A DNA stretch of 64,000 nucleotides from Allorhizocola rhizosphaerae. Lineage in GTDB: Bacteria > Actinomycetota > Actinomycetes > Mycobacteriales > Micromonosporaceae. The position numbers and the translations under genes were made by a program. Under the pieces are notes generated by a model that was not told where the DNA came from, searched no databases, and was given only the letters and a program-made list of their open reading frames with translations. Positions within the stretch are counted from its first letter, which is position 1, and each line of letters begins with the position of its first letter. Where the stretch lies: contig NZ_QJUG01000009.1 of the NCBI RefSeq assembly GCF_003426775.1, positions 1 to 64,000 on the forward strand, read 5' to 3'. Of this stretch, positions 51,757 through 59,701 are shown in pieces.

Positions 51757-53826
51757 ATGGACAACATGCACCGGGAGTCGCACAGTGAACACAAGAGTCG
51801 CGCGACCGGTTTCGGAGTGACGATGGACCCGGCGGAGCTAGTCGAAGGTGTCAGGCGGCAGGATCCGGTGGCGCTGCGCCAATTGGACGACGGTCACCGG
51901 CGGCGGCTGACCGCGTTCTGCCGCGGCCGGCTCCACAACCCGGATGAAGCCGAGGACTGCGTGCAGGAAACCTTCATGACCGCCCTGGCTCGCATCGACA
52001 CCCTGGAGTCTCCCGAGAATCTTCGCAACTGGCTGACCGGCATTGCGAAGCGCAAGGTGATGGAACGCAACAGGCGGCACCTGATTCTGGTCAACCGGCT
52101 CGCGGACGCCGCCATGCTCGAGATCGACCTTTCTGCTTTGGCGGATCGCACGCAGGATACTGCGCGTATCGCTGGCAAGCGCGAGATGCTGTCTGTCGTC
52201 GGCATGGCCCTGCACAGCCTGACCCCTCAGCTGCGGGCCGTCATGATGGAGGTGATCCGGGAGCCCGGCATCAGCGGCACGGCACTCGCGGCACGGCTCA
52301 ACTGGACCGTGCAGAAGGCCGAACACGAACTGAGCCGGGGCCGCGCCGAGCTTGCCAAGGCGATCGGGATCGCGTTCGTTGTCGGTGGCCGCCGCGACGA
52401 CGACTGCCCAGAACTGGCGGCGCTGTGCCTGAGATTGGGTGTTCCCGGCGGCCGAAGGGTGCCACTTACCCCGCGGCAGCGCCGGGCCGTGCAAGGGCAT
52501 CTCAATAAGTGCTCCTCGACCTGCCGCCCGCGGGCGGTCGCGGGACGAGACAGCGGGGCCTGGGCGATCGGAACCGGTCTGCTCATGCTCACCCAGCGGC
52601 AGCGGGAACCCGACCCGGCGGCTCCGGCTGTCGTAGCCGCACAGTCCACAGCGGACAGTGGGCGCGCGGGACTCGAAGCCGGATTCTGGCAGCGCGGATC
52701 CGACGCGTTCGCCCAGCTCGGCGCAAAAGTCGCGCAGCTGCCCGGGTTCAGCACCGCCCTTCGGGTGATGCAGAGCAACCCGGGCGCGATCCGGGCCGCG
52801 AGCGCGACCGTAGTGCTGGCCGCCGCGGCGACCGCCGCCCTTGCCTTCATACCGGGTCCTTCCGAGGACGATCCGACGCTCGTTGCGCCAAGCCGCTCGG
52901 CCGTCGCGCCTATTCCCGAGTCCAGCGCGATACCGCAGCCGGCCGTCTTCAGCCCGGCGGATCAGCCGGGCGCGGTGGACCCGGCGCTGGGTCCGGTGCG
53001 GACCGGCGACACGCTGACACCGCCGGCCACGGGCACGGGCGAGCCGCCCCAGACATCGTCACCGGGTGACGGCCGCTTCGCGGTGACCATCGACGCCGCG
53101 AAGCTGTCGGCGCCGCGGCTCGCGATCGCCGGCGTGGCAGGCAATCTCGACAAGAGCAAGCCGCAGACGGTGTGGCTGAAACCGGGCACCTATCAACTCG
53201 GCAGCGGGAATGTCTGGACGGCGGCGTGGTTCACCGTGACACCGACTGGCGCGATCGATTACCCGCAGGACGTGACGTATCTGTCGGGGCGGGGCACGGG
53301 CATCCTCACGCTCAAGGGATTCGCCGTCAACGTGGACGCCACCCGGCTGACTTCACCGCTGTTCGCCGTCGGATGGGTCGCCGCGAACGTGGATGCCCGC
53401 CGGGTCCAGACCTTCAACGTGCTGCCCGCCACCTACCGGCTCGCGAGCGGAAACATCTGGACGGCGGCGTGGTTCACCGTGACACCGACTGGCGCGATCG
53501 ATTACCCGCAGGACGTGACGTACCTGTCGGGGCGGGGCACGGACACCCTGACGCTCAAGGGATTCACCATCTACGTGGACGCCACCCGGCTCACCGCATC
53601 GACCTTCGCCATCGAGTGGGTGGGCGCGACCTTCGATGCCCGTCGGGTCCAGACCGTCCAGGTGCTACCGGCGACCTACCGGCTCGCCGAGGGCAGCACA
53701 TGGTCGGCGGCGCGAGTCAGCGTGACCGTCACCGGCGCCATGGACTACGCGCAGACCATCAGCTACCTGTCCGGCAGAGGAACCGAGACGCTCACGATCC
53801 TCACCAGCAGGCTGCCGCCCGCCTAA
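51757..53826 (+). CDS. Membrane-anchored ECF-like sigma factor with anti-sigma zinc-finger and three-repeat sensor domain
   Basis: The 689-residue protein starts at ATG 51757, four bases after GGGAGG. Residues 25-110 are sigma region 2 (DEAEDCVQETFMTALARI, ENLRNWLTGIAKRKVMERNR) and 135-195 region 4 (LHSLTPQLRAVMMEVI, LAARLNWTVQKAEHEL). Near 245-256, VQGHLNKCSSTC resembles the zinc-finger of ZAS anti-sigma domains, with CxxxC instead of CxxC. A transmembrane helix follows at about 345-367, then a Pro/Ser linker. Three 81-residue beta repeats lie outside the cell (about 441-689). Sigma factors with such extensions are known in actinobacteria (ECF52/53-like groups). It probably links an external signal directly to transcription. 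Confidence 0.82.
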   Translation: MDNMHRESHSEHKSRATGFGVTMDPAELVEGVRRQDPVALRQLDDGHRRRLTAFCRGRLHNPDEAEDCVQETFMTALARIDTLESPENLRNWLTGIAKRKVMERNRRHLILVNRLADAAMLEIDLSALADRTQDTARIAGKREMLSVVGMALHSLTPQLRAVMMEVIREPGISGTALAARLNWTVQKAEHELSRGRAELAKAIGIAFVVGGRRDDDCPELAALCLRLGVPGGRRVPLTPRQRRAVQGHLNKCSSTCRPRAVAGRDSGAWAIGTGLLMLTQRQREPDPAAPAVVAAQSTADSGRAGLEAGFWQRGSDAFAQLGAKVAQLPGFSTALRVMQSNPGAIRAASATVVLAAAATAALAFIPGPSEDDPTLVAPSRSAVAPIPESSAIPQPAVFSPADQPGAVDPALGPVRTGDTLTPPATGTGEPPQTSSPGDGRFAVTIDAAKLSAPRLAIAGVAGNLDKSKPQTVWLKPGTYQLGSGNVWTAAWFTVTPTGAIDYPQDVTYLSGRGTGILTLKGFAVNVDATRLTSPLFAVGWVAANVDARRVQTFNVLPATYRLASGNIWTAAWFTVTPTGAIDYPQDVTYLSGRGTDTLTLKGFTIYVDATRLTASTFAIEWVGATFDARRVQTVQVLPATYRLAEGSTWSAARVSVTVTGAMDYAQTISYLSGRGTETLTILTSRLPPA
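53213..53522 (+). repeat. Identical 67-bp segments within the sigma-factor sensor repeats
   Basis: 53213-53279 and 53456-53522 are identical over 67 bases, starting TCTGGACGGCGGCGTGG. Similarity continues after one change (T/C) through CTGTCGGGGCGGGGCAC. The spacing of 243 bases equals one 81-codon repeat. The third repeat (about 53700-53770) is diverged. Recent duplication or gene conversion between repeats 1 and 2 is implied. Confidence 0.85.
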
Positions 53827-53830
53827 TGGG

Positions 53831-53867
53831 GCGAGGTCCACCGGCAGGTGACGTCGGTGGACCTCGC
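53831..53867. terminator. 12-bp hairpin terminator
   Basis: GCGAGGTCCACC (53831-53842) pairs perfectly with GGTGGACCTCGC (53856-53867), 5 bases after the sigma-factor stop and 60 bases from the convergent secreted-protein gene. Confidence 0.65.
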
Positions 53868-53927
53868 GCGTTGATGCCCGGGGAATCTGCAGAGTGTGGC
53901 TGGTGCGCAACGATCGCCGCTACGCCG

Positions 53928-54314
53928 CTAGGTGGTGACCCACTCGGTGCACGCGGCTATCGTGCTGGTCACCCAGGTGCACATCCTGAACCGGTGGATG
54001 GTGCCGACGCTGGCTCCGCCGCAGCCCGAGGCCGAACCGTTGGGGTCGCCCACTCGGCCGCTCGCCCCGGTCCTGGCCCACTCTATGAAGTAGCCCTGGC
54101 CGTCCGCCTCGACGTCACACGCGTACGCGTAGGTGTGGCCGTCGCCGACTCCGCCGTAGCCGCAGTATGAAACACCTGACCAGCCACACGACCACGGCCC
54201 ACCCTTGCTGACATCGTGAGCTTGTGCCGCGGTGGGAGTCCCTATCAGGATGGTCGCCGCGACCATCGTCGCGATGGATGCCAAACGAAATCTCTTCGTC
54301 CATGCATGTTTCAT
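53928..54314 (-). CDS. Small secreted cysteine-containing protein
   Basis: The 128-residue protein has a signal peptide (LASIATMVAATILIGTPTAA, then QA). The mature part of about 95 residues has six or more cysteines (WSCGWSGVSYCGYGG, YACDVEADG, ASGCGGAS, RMCTWVTSTIAACTEW), suggesting disulfides and an extracellular role. It resembles the small secreted proteins of actinomycetes with no assigned activity. Start ATG 54314. The same frame is open upstream to 54602, but that text lacks a signal and is not included. Confidence 0.7.
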   Translation of the reverse strand: MKHAWTKRFRLASIATMVAATILIGTPTAAQAHDVSKGGPWSCGWSGVSYCGYGGVGDGHTYAYACDVEADGQGYFIEWARTGASGRVGDPNGSASGCGGASVGTIHRFRMCTWVTSTIAACTEWVTT

Positions 54315-54719
54315 GGCAGTCCCGTCTGTCGTGGAAACGTTCAGACCCCTCCGTGAGATCCGTGGCTCCAGCACAACAGCGACTGGCGTTGTCCAGTAGC
54401 GGGTTTGGGCGCTAAACAACCCGTTTCGAAAGTGGGGCTTGGCGGCGAGGTAGGCGTCCATGCGTTCTTCGCGCAGTGCGGCGACGGGGTCGTGGGCCTC
54501 GGCGGACAGCTTTTCGCCGCGATAGTCGCCCTGCTCGCCGATCGACGAAACCCGTTGCTCGCGACGCTGCTGCAGGCTCAACCTAGATCCCGTGTCCAAC
54601 AAACGCCATGCACGCTAGCGGACGGTGGGAAGGATCAAGCATTCGGGATTGGACGGTGCAGGGCGACGGCCCGCCGCGAAATCATTCGACCACCATCACG
54701 GGGAGTGTATGTTGCAGTG
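54315..54719. other. Intergenic stretch without a confident gene
   Basis: About 400 bases between divergent genes. On the minus strand a frame at 54360-54602 translates to soluble, protein-like text (SAEAHDPVAALREERMDAYL, AAKPHFRNGLFSAQ). It has no start with a ribosome site and no recognised domain, so it may be a gene remnant. No hairpin or repeat of note was seen. Confidence 0.4.
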
Positions 54720-55253
54720 ATGGCGGCAGAGACTAGGCACGCGCTGGCCATCCCGGGCAGGATCGGGGGCACGTTCACCGCGACGGTCGCGTTCACGTGG
54801 GTCGCGGCGATGCGCCGTGGCGCGGATGTGCATCACCTGCACTGGCCGCCCGACCCGCCGACCGAAAACATGGGCCCCTGGGTGTGCGAGCAGGTCGAGA
54901 AGGCGTTGGAGGGGCTGGACGAACCGCTGCTGATCGCCAAGTCGCTCGGCACGCACGCCTCGCCACTGGCCGCCGATCGCGGGCTGCCCGCGATCTGGCT
55001 GACGCCCATTCTCACCTCCGACTGGGTGGTCGACGGCATGCGCCGGGCCACGGCTCCGTTCCTGCTCGTGGGCGGCACGGCCGACCCCACGTGGCGCGGT
55101 GACCTGGCCCGCGAGCTGACCCCGTACGTGTGCGAGGTGGACGGCGCCGACCACGGGTTCATCCGCGAGGGGCCGCTGGCCGACTCCGCCGCCGCCCATG
55201 GCGAGCTCGCTACGGCCGCGGAGCGCTTTCTCGACAAGGTCCTCTGGCTCTGA
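54720..55253 (+). CDS. Small alpha/beta-hydrolase-like protein
   Basis: The 177-residue protein begins MAAETRHALAIPGRIGGTFT. It has an elbow-like LLIAKSLGTHASPLA (K-S-L-G-T in the place of GxSxG), FLLVGGTADPTW with the acid, and a His in VDGADHGFI. It matches compact dienelactone-hydrolase or KANL3/Tex30-like hydrolases, with Ser in KSLGT as the probable nucleophile. There is no signal peptide. Start ATG 54720 or GTG 54717. Substrate unknown; it stands alone. Confidence 0.75.
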   Translation: MAAETRHALAIPGRIGGTFTATVAFTWVAAMRRGADVHHLHWPPDPPTENMGPWVCEQVEKALEGLDEPLLIAKSLGTHASPLAADRGLPAIWLTPILTSDWVVDGMRRATAPFLLVGGTADPTWRGDLARELTPYVCEVDGADHGFIREGPLADSAAAHGELATAAERFLDKVLWL

Positions 55254-55311
55254 TTCTGGCGCGTGCGAAGCAACGCGCGGGCGGGATCGCCCTTATGCGC
55301 CGGCTTCCTCA

Positions 55312-55345
55312 CGATCTTGAAGCAAAGAGCGCGCTTTCAAGATCG
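55312..55345. terminator. 10-bp hairpin holding a stop codon
   Basis: CGATCTTGAA (55312-55321) pairs with TTCAAGATCG (55336-55345). The TGA of the leftward membrane-protein gene (55337-55339) is inside the right arm. It lies about 60 bases after the rightward hydrolase stop. Confidence 0.6.
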
Positions 55346-55753
55346 CTCAGTCCAGACGCCGCGGCGATCCCGCAAGGCGATGAGCATGGCCAGCGGGATG
55401 ATCACGCCGAGCGCGAGGGTCACGAGGCTCGCACCCAGATCCGGGCCGGACATGAGCCCGCGTTCGCGTGCGTGATAGACCAGGTGCAGCGTGGAAAACA
55501 CGAGCAGCCCGGTCAGAGCGACCATGGTCACCCTGCGTTCGGCCATCCACGCGGCCATCAGCAGGAGCACGCCCAGCGTCAGGAACGCCGCGCCCACATC
55601 GGACATGAGGTGCTCGTTGTACGGCGGATACGCGGCCGTCCACCGGCGCCCGGCCCCCGGAAAGTTCTCGTAGAACCAGCGGGGCGCGACCACGGCCGGT
55701 ACCCCCCAGGAAACATGCAGAGCACCCAGGATGATCAGCAGCCATCTCATCAC
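55337..55753 (-). CDS. Four-helix membrane protein
   Basis: The 138-residue protein has four transmembrane helices (LLIILGALHVSWGVPAVV, VGAAFLTLGVLLLMAAW, VALTGLLVFSTLHLVYHA, SLVTLALGVIIPLAMLIA) and a loop WFYENFPGAGRRW. A His in HLVYHARERG is typical of this DUF4345-like group of small membrane proteins. Start at 55753 or the next Met at 55750. It is divergent from the LacI pseudogene with an 18-base gap. Function unknown. Confidence 0.75.
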   Translation of the reverse strand: MMRWLLIILGALHVSWGVPAVVAPRWFYENFPGAGRRWTAAYPPYNEHLMSDVGAAFLTLGVLLLMAAWMAERRVTMVALTGLLVFSTLHLVYHARERGLMSGPDLGASLVTLALGVIIPLAMLIALRDRRGVWTERS

Positions 55754-55771
55754 ACGGGTTAGCCTACGGGT

Positions 55772-56454
55772 GTGACTTCACCGCGCCCGACCATGGTCGA
55801 TGTGGCCAGGCGTGCCGGGGTGAGCCTCAAGACCGTCTCGCGCGTGGTCAACAACGAGCCCAACGTGCAGCAGCAGCTGGTCGACCGGGTGCGCGCGGCG
55901 GTGGAGGAGCTCGGGTTCCGGCGTAACCAGCCCGGTGCCGGGCTCGACGCCGACACGGTGCTGCTGGACAACCGGGGTGGCGCACGTGCCGGCATGCGCT
56001 CACTGAAACGCAAGGGGCACAAGCGAATCGGCATCCTGCTCGACTCCCTCGACGTGTTCACGATGCGTGAGCGGCTCGAAGGCGCGCGCACCGACGGGGC
56101 CATCGTCCGCGACGGCGTGCACGACCCGGTCACGGCGGCGCGGGCCGTGTCCGACATGCTCGACAGCGCCGACCCGCCGACCGCGTTCTTCGGCCTCAAC
56201 AATCGCATGACCGTCGGTATCGTGCAGGAGCTGTGGCGGCGCGGCAGCGACGCGGCCGTGGTCGGGTTCGACGACTTCGAGCTGTCCCACCTGATGCCGC
56301 GCCGCTGACGGTCATCGCCTACGACACCCGCGAGCTTGCCCGGCAGGCGGCGGAGCTGCTGTTCGCCCGCATCGCCAAGGAGTCCTTCCCGCCCCGCACG
56401 GTCGTGCTGCCCACCCGCCTGGTCCAGACCGGACTACGCACCCATAGCGTATAG
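55772..56454 (+). pseudogene. LacI-family repressor gene with internal deletion(s) and frameshift
   Basis: The N-terminal helix-turn-helix is intact (MVDVARRAGVSLKTVSRVVN, ELGFRRNQ). It jumps straight to GLDADTVLLDNRGGA, so about 80 residues of the first effector subdomain are missing. A further short gap follows MRERLEGAR. After VGFDDFELSHLMPR the frame stops at 56306-56308. The true continuation PLTVIAYDTRELARQAAELL to RLVQTGLRTHSV runs in another frame to 56454. One added C at CGCCGCTG would restore it. It cannot be a working sugar-responsive repressor, though a DNA-binding fragment might be made. Confidence 0.85.
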
Positions 56455-56471
56455 TCGATGTACTAGGGAGC

Positions 56472-56529
56472 CGGGCGGCACCATGTGATGCTGCGAGTCT
56501 TCGCAGCGCCCCCAAAGGTGGTTAGCCCG
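56472..56529 (+). ncRNA. Candidate structured 5' leader of the GH6-like gene
   Basis: Three nested helices can be drawn: CGGGC (56472-56476) with GCCCG (56525-56529), CACC (56479-56482) with GGTG (56517-56520), and GCTGCGA (56490-56496) with TCGCAGC (56501-56507). AAGGAG and the GTG start follow directly. A possible -10, TATAGT, lies at 56450-56455. The unpaired parts ATGTGAT and CCCCCAAA would be the candidate conserved bases. It matches no riboswitch I can name. Confidence 0.35.
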
Positions 56530-56540
56530 AAGGAGAAACC

Positions 56541-58571
56541 GTGACTCTCCCAATCAGACAGACCGGCCGCAGGCTGCTCGCCTGTGCCGGGATCAGCGCG
56601 CTGGTGTCCACGGCCGTGGTCGTGGCGCCCGCGCAGCCGGCACACGCCGCGGTGGTGTGCGCCGTGACCTACCAAAAAAGCTGGGACAACGGCAGCGGGT
56701 TCGGCGCCGGCGTCACCATCCGCAACCTGGGCGACCCCATCGCGAGCTGGACGCTGACCTTCACCTTTCCCGGCAACCAGCGCATCGTCGACTCGGGCTG
56801 GTCGGCCAACTGGCGCCAGGACGGCCCGAACGTGACCGCGACCAGCATGCCGTGGAATGGCAACCTGGGCGCCAACGCATCGACCGCGATTGGATTTAAC
56901 GGTACCTACTCCGGTGCCAACACCGATCCGGTGGACTTCGCGATCAACGGGGTCCCGTGCAGCGGCACGCCCCGGCCGCCGACCCCGGTCGTCACACCCA
57001 CGTCGGTGTTCGTGCCCGAGGGCGGCAACGCCCCGGTCAACGTGCGGCTGTCCGGGCAGCCGGCGTCCAACATGACCGTGCTCACCACGGCCGGGTCCGG
57101 CGACACCGACCTGACCGTGTGCAGCGGCGGCACGCTGTTGTTCACCGCCGCCAACTGGAGCGTGCCCCAGCAGGTGCGCGTCTGCGCCGCCGAGGACGCT
57201 GACTCGGTCAACGGCACGCGCACATTCTCCGTGGGCGGCGTGCCGGTGGTCGCGACCGAGAGCGACAACGATCCGCCCGCGGCCAAAGTGGACAATCCCT
57301 TCGCCGGTGCGGCGGGATACGTCAACCCCGACTGGCGGGGCCAGGTCGAGGCGCAGGCCGCGACCGTGCCCGAACCGCTGGCCGGGCAGATGCGCGCGGT
57401 CGGGCAGCAGTCGACCGCGATCTGGCTGGACCGCATCGGCGCGATAACGGCGGGGCGTGGGCTGGCCGGGCACCTGGATGCGGCGGTGGCGCAGGACGCG
57501 GCCAACGGCACGGCCCCGGTGGTGGTCTCGCTCGTGCTGTATAACCTGCCCAACCGCAACTGCCAGGCCTTCGAGGGCAGCAGTGAACTCACCCTTCAGG
57601 GTGGGCTTGCCCGGTACCGCAGCGAATATATCGACGCGATAGCGGCGATCCTCGCGCGTCCGGAGTATGCGGCACTTCGCGTGGCCGTGGTCGTCGAGCC
57701 GTGGTCGCTCTACAGCCACGTGGTTTTCGAGCCGCCCACGCAACACACCACGCTGCGGTGTAGCGACACACACCGGAGCGGGGTCTATCGCGACGGGATC
57801 CGCTACGCGGTCGGCCGGCTGAGCGCAGTCTCCAATACATACCTCTATGTGGACATCTCCAACTCCGGATGGCTGGGTTGGGAGACCAACCTGCACGACG
57901 CGGTCAACCTCTACGATCACGTGCTGGCCACGGCCTCGGGCGGGCCGGGCTACGGCAGGATTCACGGTTTCGCCACCAACGTGGCCGGCTATGTGCCCAT
58001 CGAAGAGGTGTTCCTGCCCGATCCGCGGCTGATCGTCAGCGGCACGTCGATCTTCCAGACGCGCTGGATCGACTGGAACGATCGCGTCGACGAACGTGAC
58101 TACGTGGCGGCGCTGCTCGCGGAGTTCGCCACCAGGGGATGCGTCCACTGCGGGATGCTCATCGACACCTCTCGCAACGGCTGGGGCGGTCCAGCACGGC
58201 CGGAGCGGGTCAGCACCTCCACCAATCCCGACACCTACGTCAACGAGAGCCGGCTCGACCGGCGGCTGCACCGCACCGGCTGGTGCAACCAGGCGGGCGC
58301 GGGCATCGGTGCGCGGCCAACGGCAGACACGGGCATCCCCGGGGTGGACGCCTTCGTGTGGGCCAAACCGCCGGGCGAGTCGGACGGGGCGGGATCACCG
58401 AGCACCATCGACCCGGACGACCCGCACAAGATGTCCGACCCGATGTGTGATCCGCTGATGCGCAACCGCTACGAGGACGAGGTCGCCACGGGCGCACTGC
58501 CCGGCGGCCCCCACTTCGGCCGCTGGTTCCCGGCCCAGTTCGAACAGCTGGTCCGCAACGCCCACCCCTAG
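56541..58571 (+). CDS. Secreted CBM2-GH6-like protein lacking catalytic aspartates
   Basis: The 676-residue protein begins at GTG 56541 after AAGGAG. It has a signal peptide (residues 1-36), a CBM2 cellulose-binding domain (about 37-140; SWDNGSGFGAGVTI, IVDSGWSANW), a Calx-beta-like linker domain (about 145-245) and a GH6 cellobiohydrolase domain (about 255-676; YVNPDWRG, SNSGWLGWETN, FATNVAGY, FVWAKPPGESDG). The acid Asp of the EPDSL motif is Trp388 (EPWSL). The Asp of the RDC motif is Asn340 (LPNRNC). Without these, GH6 hydrolysis should fail, so it may act as a cellulose-binding protein. The regulator gene before it is broken. Confidence 0.88.
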   Translation: MTLPIRQTGRRLLACAGISALVSTAVVVAPAQPAHAAVVCAVTYQKSWDNGSGFGAGVTIRNLGDPIASWTLTFTFPGNQRIVDSGWSANWRQDGPNVTATSMPWNGNLGANASTAIGFNGTYSGANTDPVDFAINGVPCSGTPRPPTPVVTPTSVFVPEGGNAPVNVRLSGQPASNMTVLTTAGSGDTDLTVCSGGTLLFTAANWSVPQQVRVCAAEDADSVNGTRTFSVGGVPVVATESDNDPPAAKVDNPFAGAAGYVNPDWRGQVEAQAATVPEPLAGQMRAVGQQSTAIWLDRIGAITAGRGLAGHLDAAVAQDAANGTAPVVVSLVLYNLPNRNCQAFEGSSELTLQGGLARYRSEYIDAIAAILARPEYAALRVAVVVEPWSLYSHVVFEPPTQHTTLRCSDTHRSGVYRDGIRYAVGRLSAVSNTYLYVDISNSGWLGWETNLHDAVNLYDHVLATASGGPGYGRIHGFATNVAGYVPIEEVFLPDPRLIVSGTSIFQTRWIDWNDRVDERDYVAALLAEFATRGCVHCGMLIDTSRNGWGGPARPERVSTSTNPDTYVNESRLDRRLHRTGWCNQAGAGIGARPTADTGIPGVDAFVWAKPPGESDGAGSPSTIDPDDPHKMSDPMCDPLMRNRYEDEVATGALPGGPHFGRWFPAQFEQLVRNAHP

Positions 58572-58581
58572 CCCCTTTCGC

Positions 58582-58642
58582 GTCGACCATGAACTTGAGT
58601 CCATGTTCGACGGCGGGTCGTGACGCCAACTTCATGGTCGAC
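58582..58642 (+). repeat. Dispersed palindromic element, copy B
   Basis: GTCGACCATGAA (58582-58593) and TTCATGGTCGAC (58631-58642) are perfect 12-bp inverted ends around GTCCATGTTCGACGG and an inner CGAC-GGCGG-GTCG hairpin. It lies 10 bases after the GH6-like stop. It is about 77% identical to copy A at 45958-46016. Confidence 0.75.
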
Positions 58643-58793
58643 TTGAAGGCGGTGAGCGCCTGAAGTGGACAGTGGGTCCGGGGCGGGCCCCCGGACCCAC
58701 GCATCGTCAATTGACCGGTGTGAAGAACACCGGGAGGGAGGTGCGTGCCTGGCCCCGCGCCTGGAAACCGCGACCAGACAACGGACTGAGGCG

Positions 58794-59648
58794 TCAGCGG
58801 CGGTCCACGCCGAGGGCCAGCGCGACGGCGCCGAGTGCGCTCGCTCGCGCGCCCAGGTCGGCCGTGACGACGTCAACCGCGCCGACCGCGGCCGACATCG
58901 CGGTCTCGGCGAGGCCGTGCTGGATGGGTTCAAGCAAAAGGCTTGGCGCATAGGCGAACCCGCCCACCACGATCCTATCCGGATTGATCAGATTGAGCAT
59001 GCCGCCCAGCGCGATCCCCAGGTGCCGGCCCGCGTCGCTGAGCAGGCGACGGCAGCCGGGGTCGCCCCGCACGGCCAGTGCCACGAGCTCGTCGAGGTCC
59101 TTCAGGCCCGGATGCGACACCCGTGCCTGCGACAGCAGTGCCCGCCCACCCGCGGTGAGCTCGACGCAACCCCGGTTGCCGCACCGGCACAGCGGCCCGC
59201 GAGCGTCCAAGGTGACGTGCCCGAGCTCGCCGGCCGTGCCCGCGGAGCCCCGATACAACCGTCCATCCACGACGATGTCGGCCCTGATGCCCGTGGCCAG
59301 TTTGACGTAAACCAGGTCCGCGCACGCCCGGCCCGCGCCCCACGCGTGCTCGGCCAGTGCGCCCAGGTTGGCATCGTTGTCGACCCGCACCGGCAGACTG
59401 TCCAACCGTGACGCCAGCTCCTCCTGTGGTACCAAATCGGCCCACGCGGGAAGCAGCGTCGGCGAGCCGATCCGGCCGTCCAAGGTGACCGGCGCGGGGA
59501 TGCCGAGCCCCACGGCGTTGACGTCGGCCCGGTCCGCGCCGACGCTCTCCAGTACCAAATCGACCTGATGGGCGGCCAGATCGAGCGCCGCCTGCGGGTG
59601 TTCGTCGGCGTCGGCGTCCAAATGCACCGCCCGGTCGAGCAGAATCAC
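58794..59648 (-). CDS. ROK-family protein, N-terminally truncated
   Basis: The 284-residue product holds the sugar-kinase-like part of a ROK protein: LGIPAPVTLDG, VDNDANLGALAEHAWG, the zinc motif GHVTLDARGPLCRCGNRGCV, and NPDRIVVGG. ROK repressors have about 380-400 residues with a helix-turn-helix; that region and the first strand of the kinase fold are missing here. The usual GTGIG-like turn reads ATGIRAD. It is therefore probably a decayed regulator of the divergent sugar importer. GTG 59648 is the best start. The short 53-base gap to the importer leaves no room for a lost 5' end, so a deletion removed it. Confidence 0.7.
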   Translation of the reverse strand: MILLDRAVHLDADADEHPQAALDLAAHQVDLVLESVGADRADVNAVGLGIPAPVTLDGRIGSPTLLPAWADLVPQEELASRLDSLPVRVDNDANLGALAEHAWGAGRACADLVYVKLATGIRADIVVDGRLYRGSAGTAGELGHVTLDARGPLCRCGNRGCVELTAGGRALLSQARVSHPGLKDLDELVALAVRGDPGCRRLLSDAGRHLGIALGGMLNLINPDRIVVGGFAYAPSLLLEPIQHGLAETAMSAAVGAVDVVTADLGARASALGAVALALGVDRR

Positions 59649-59701
59649 GAGCTTATTGACACCCGTTGACAGAACTGTGCATCTGGCGTTTTGTTGTCGG
59701 C

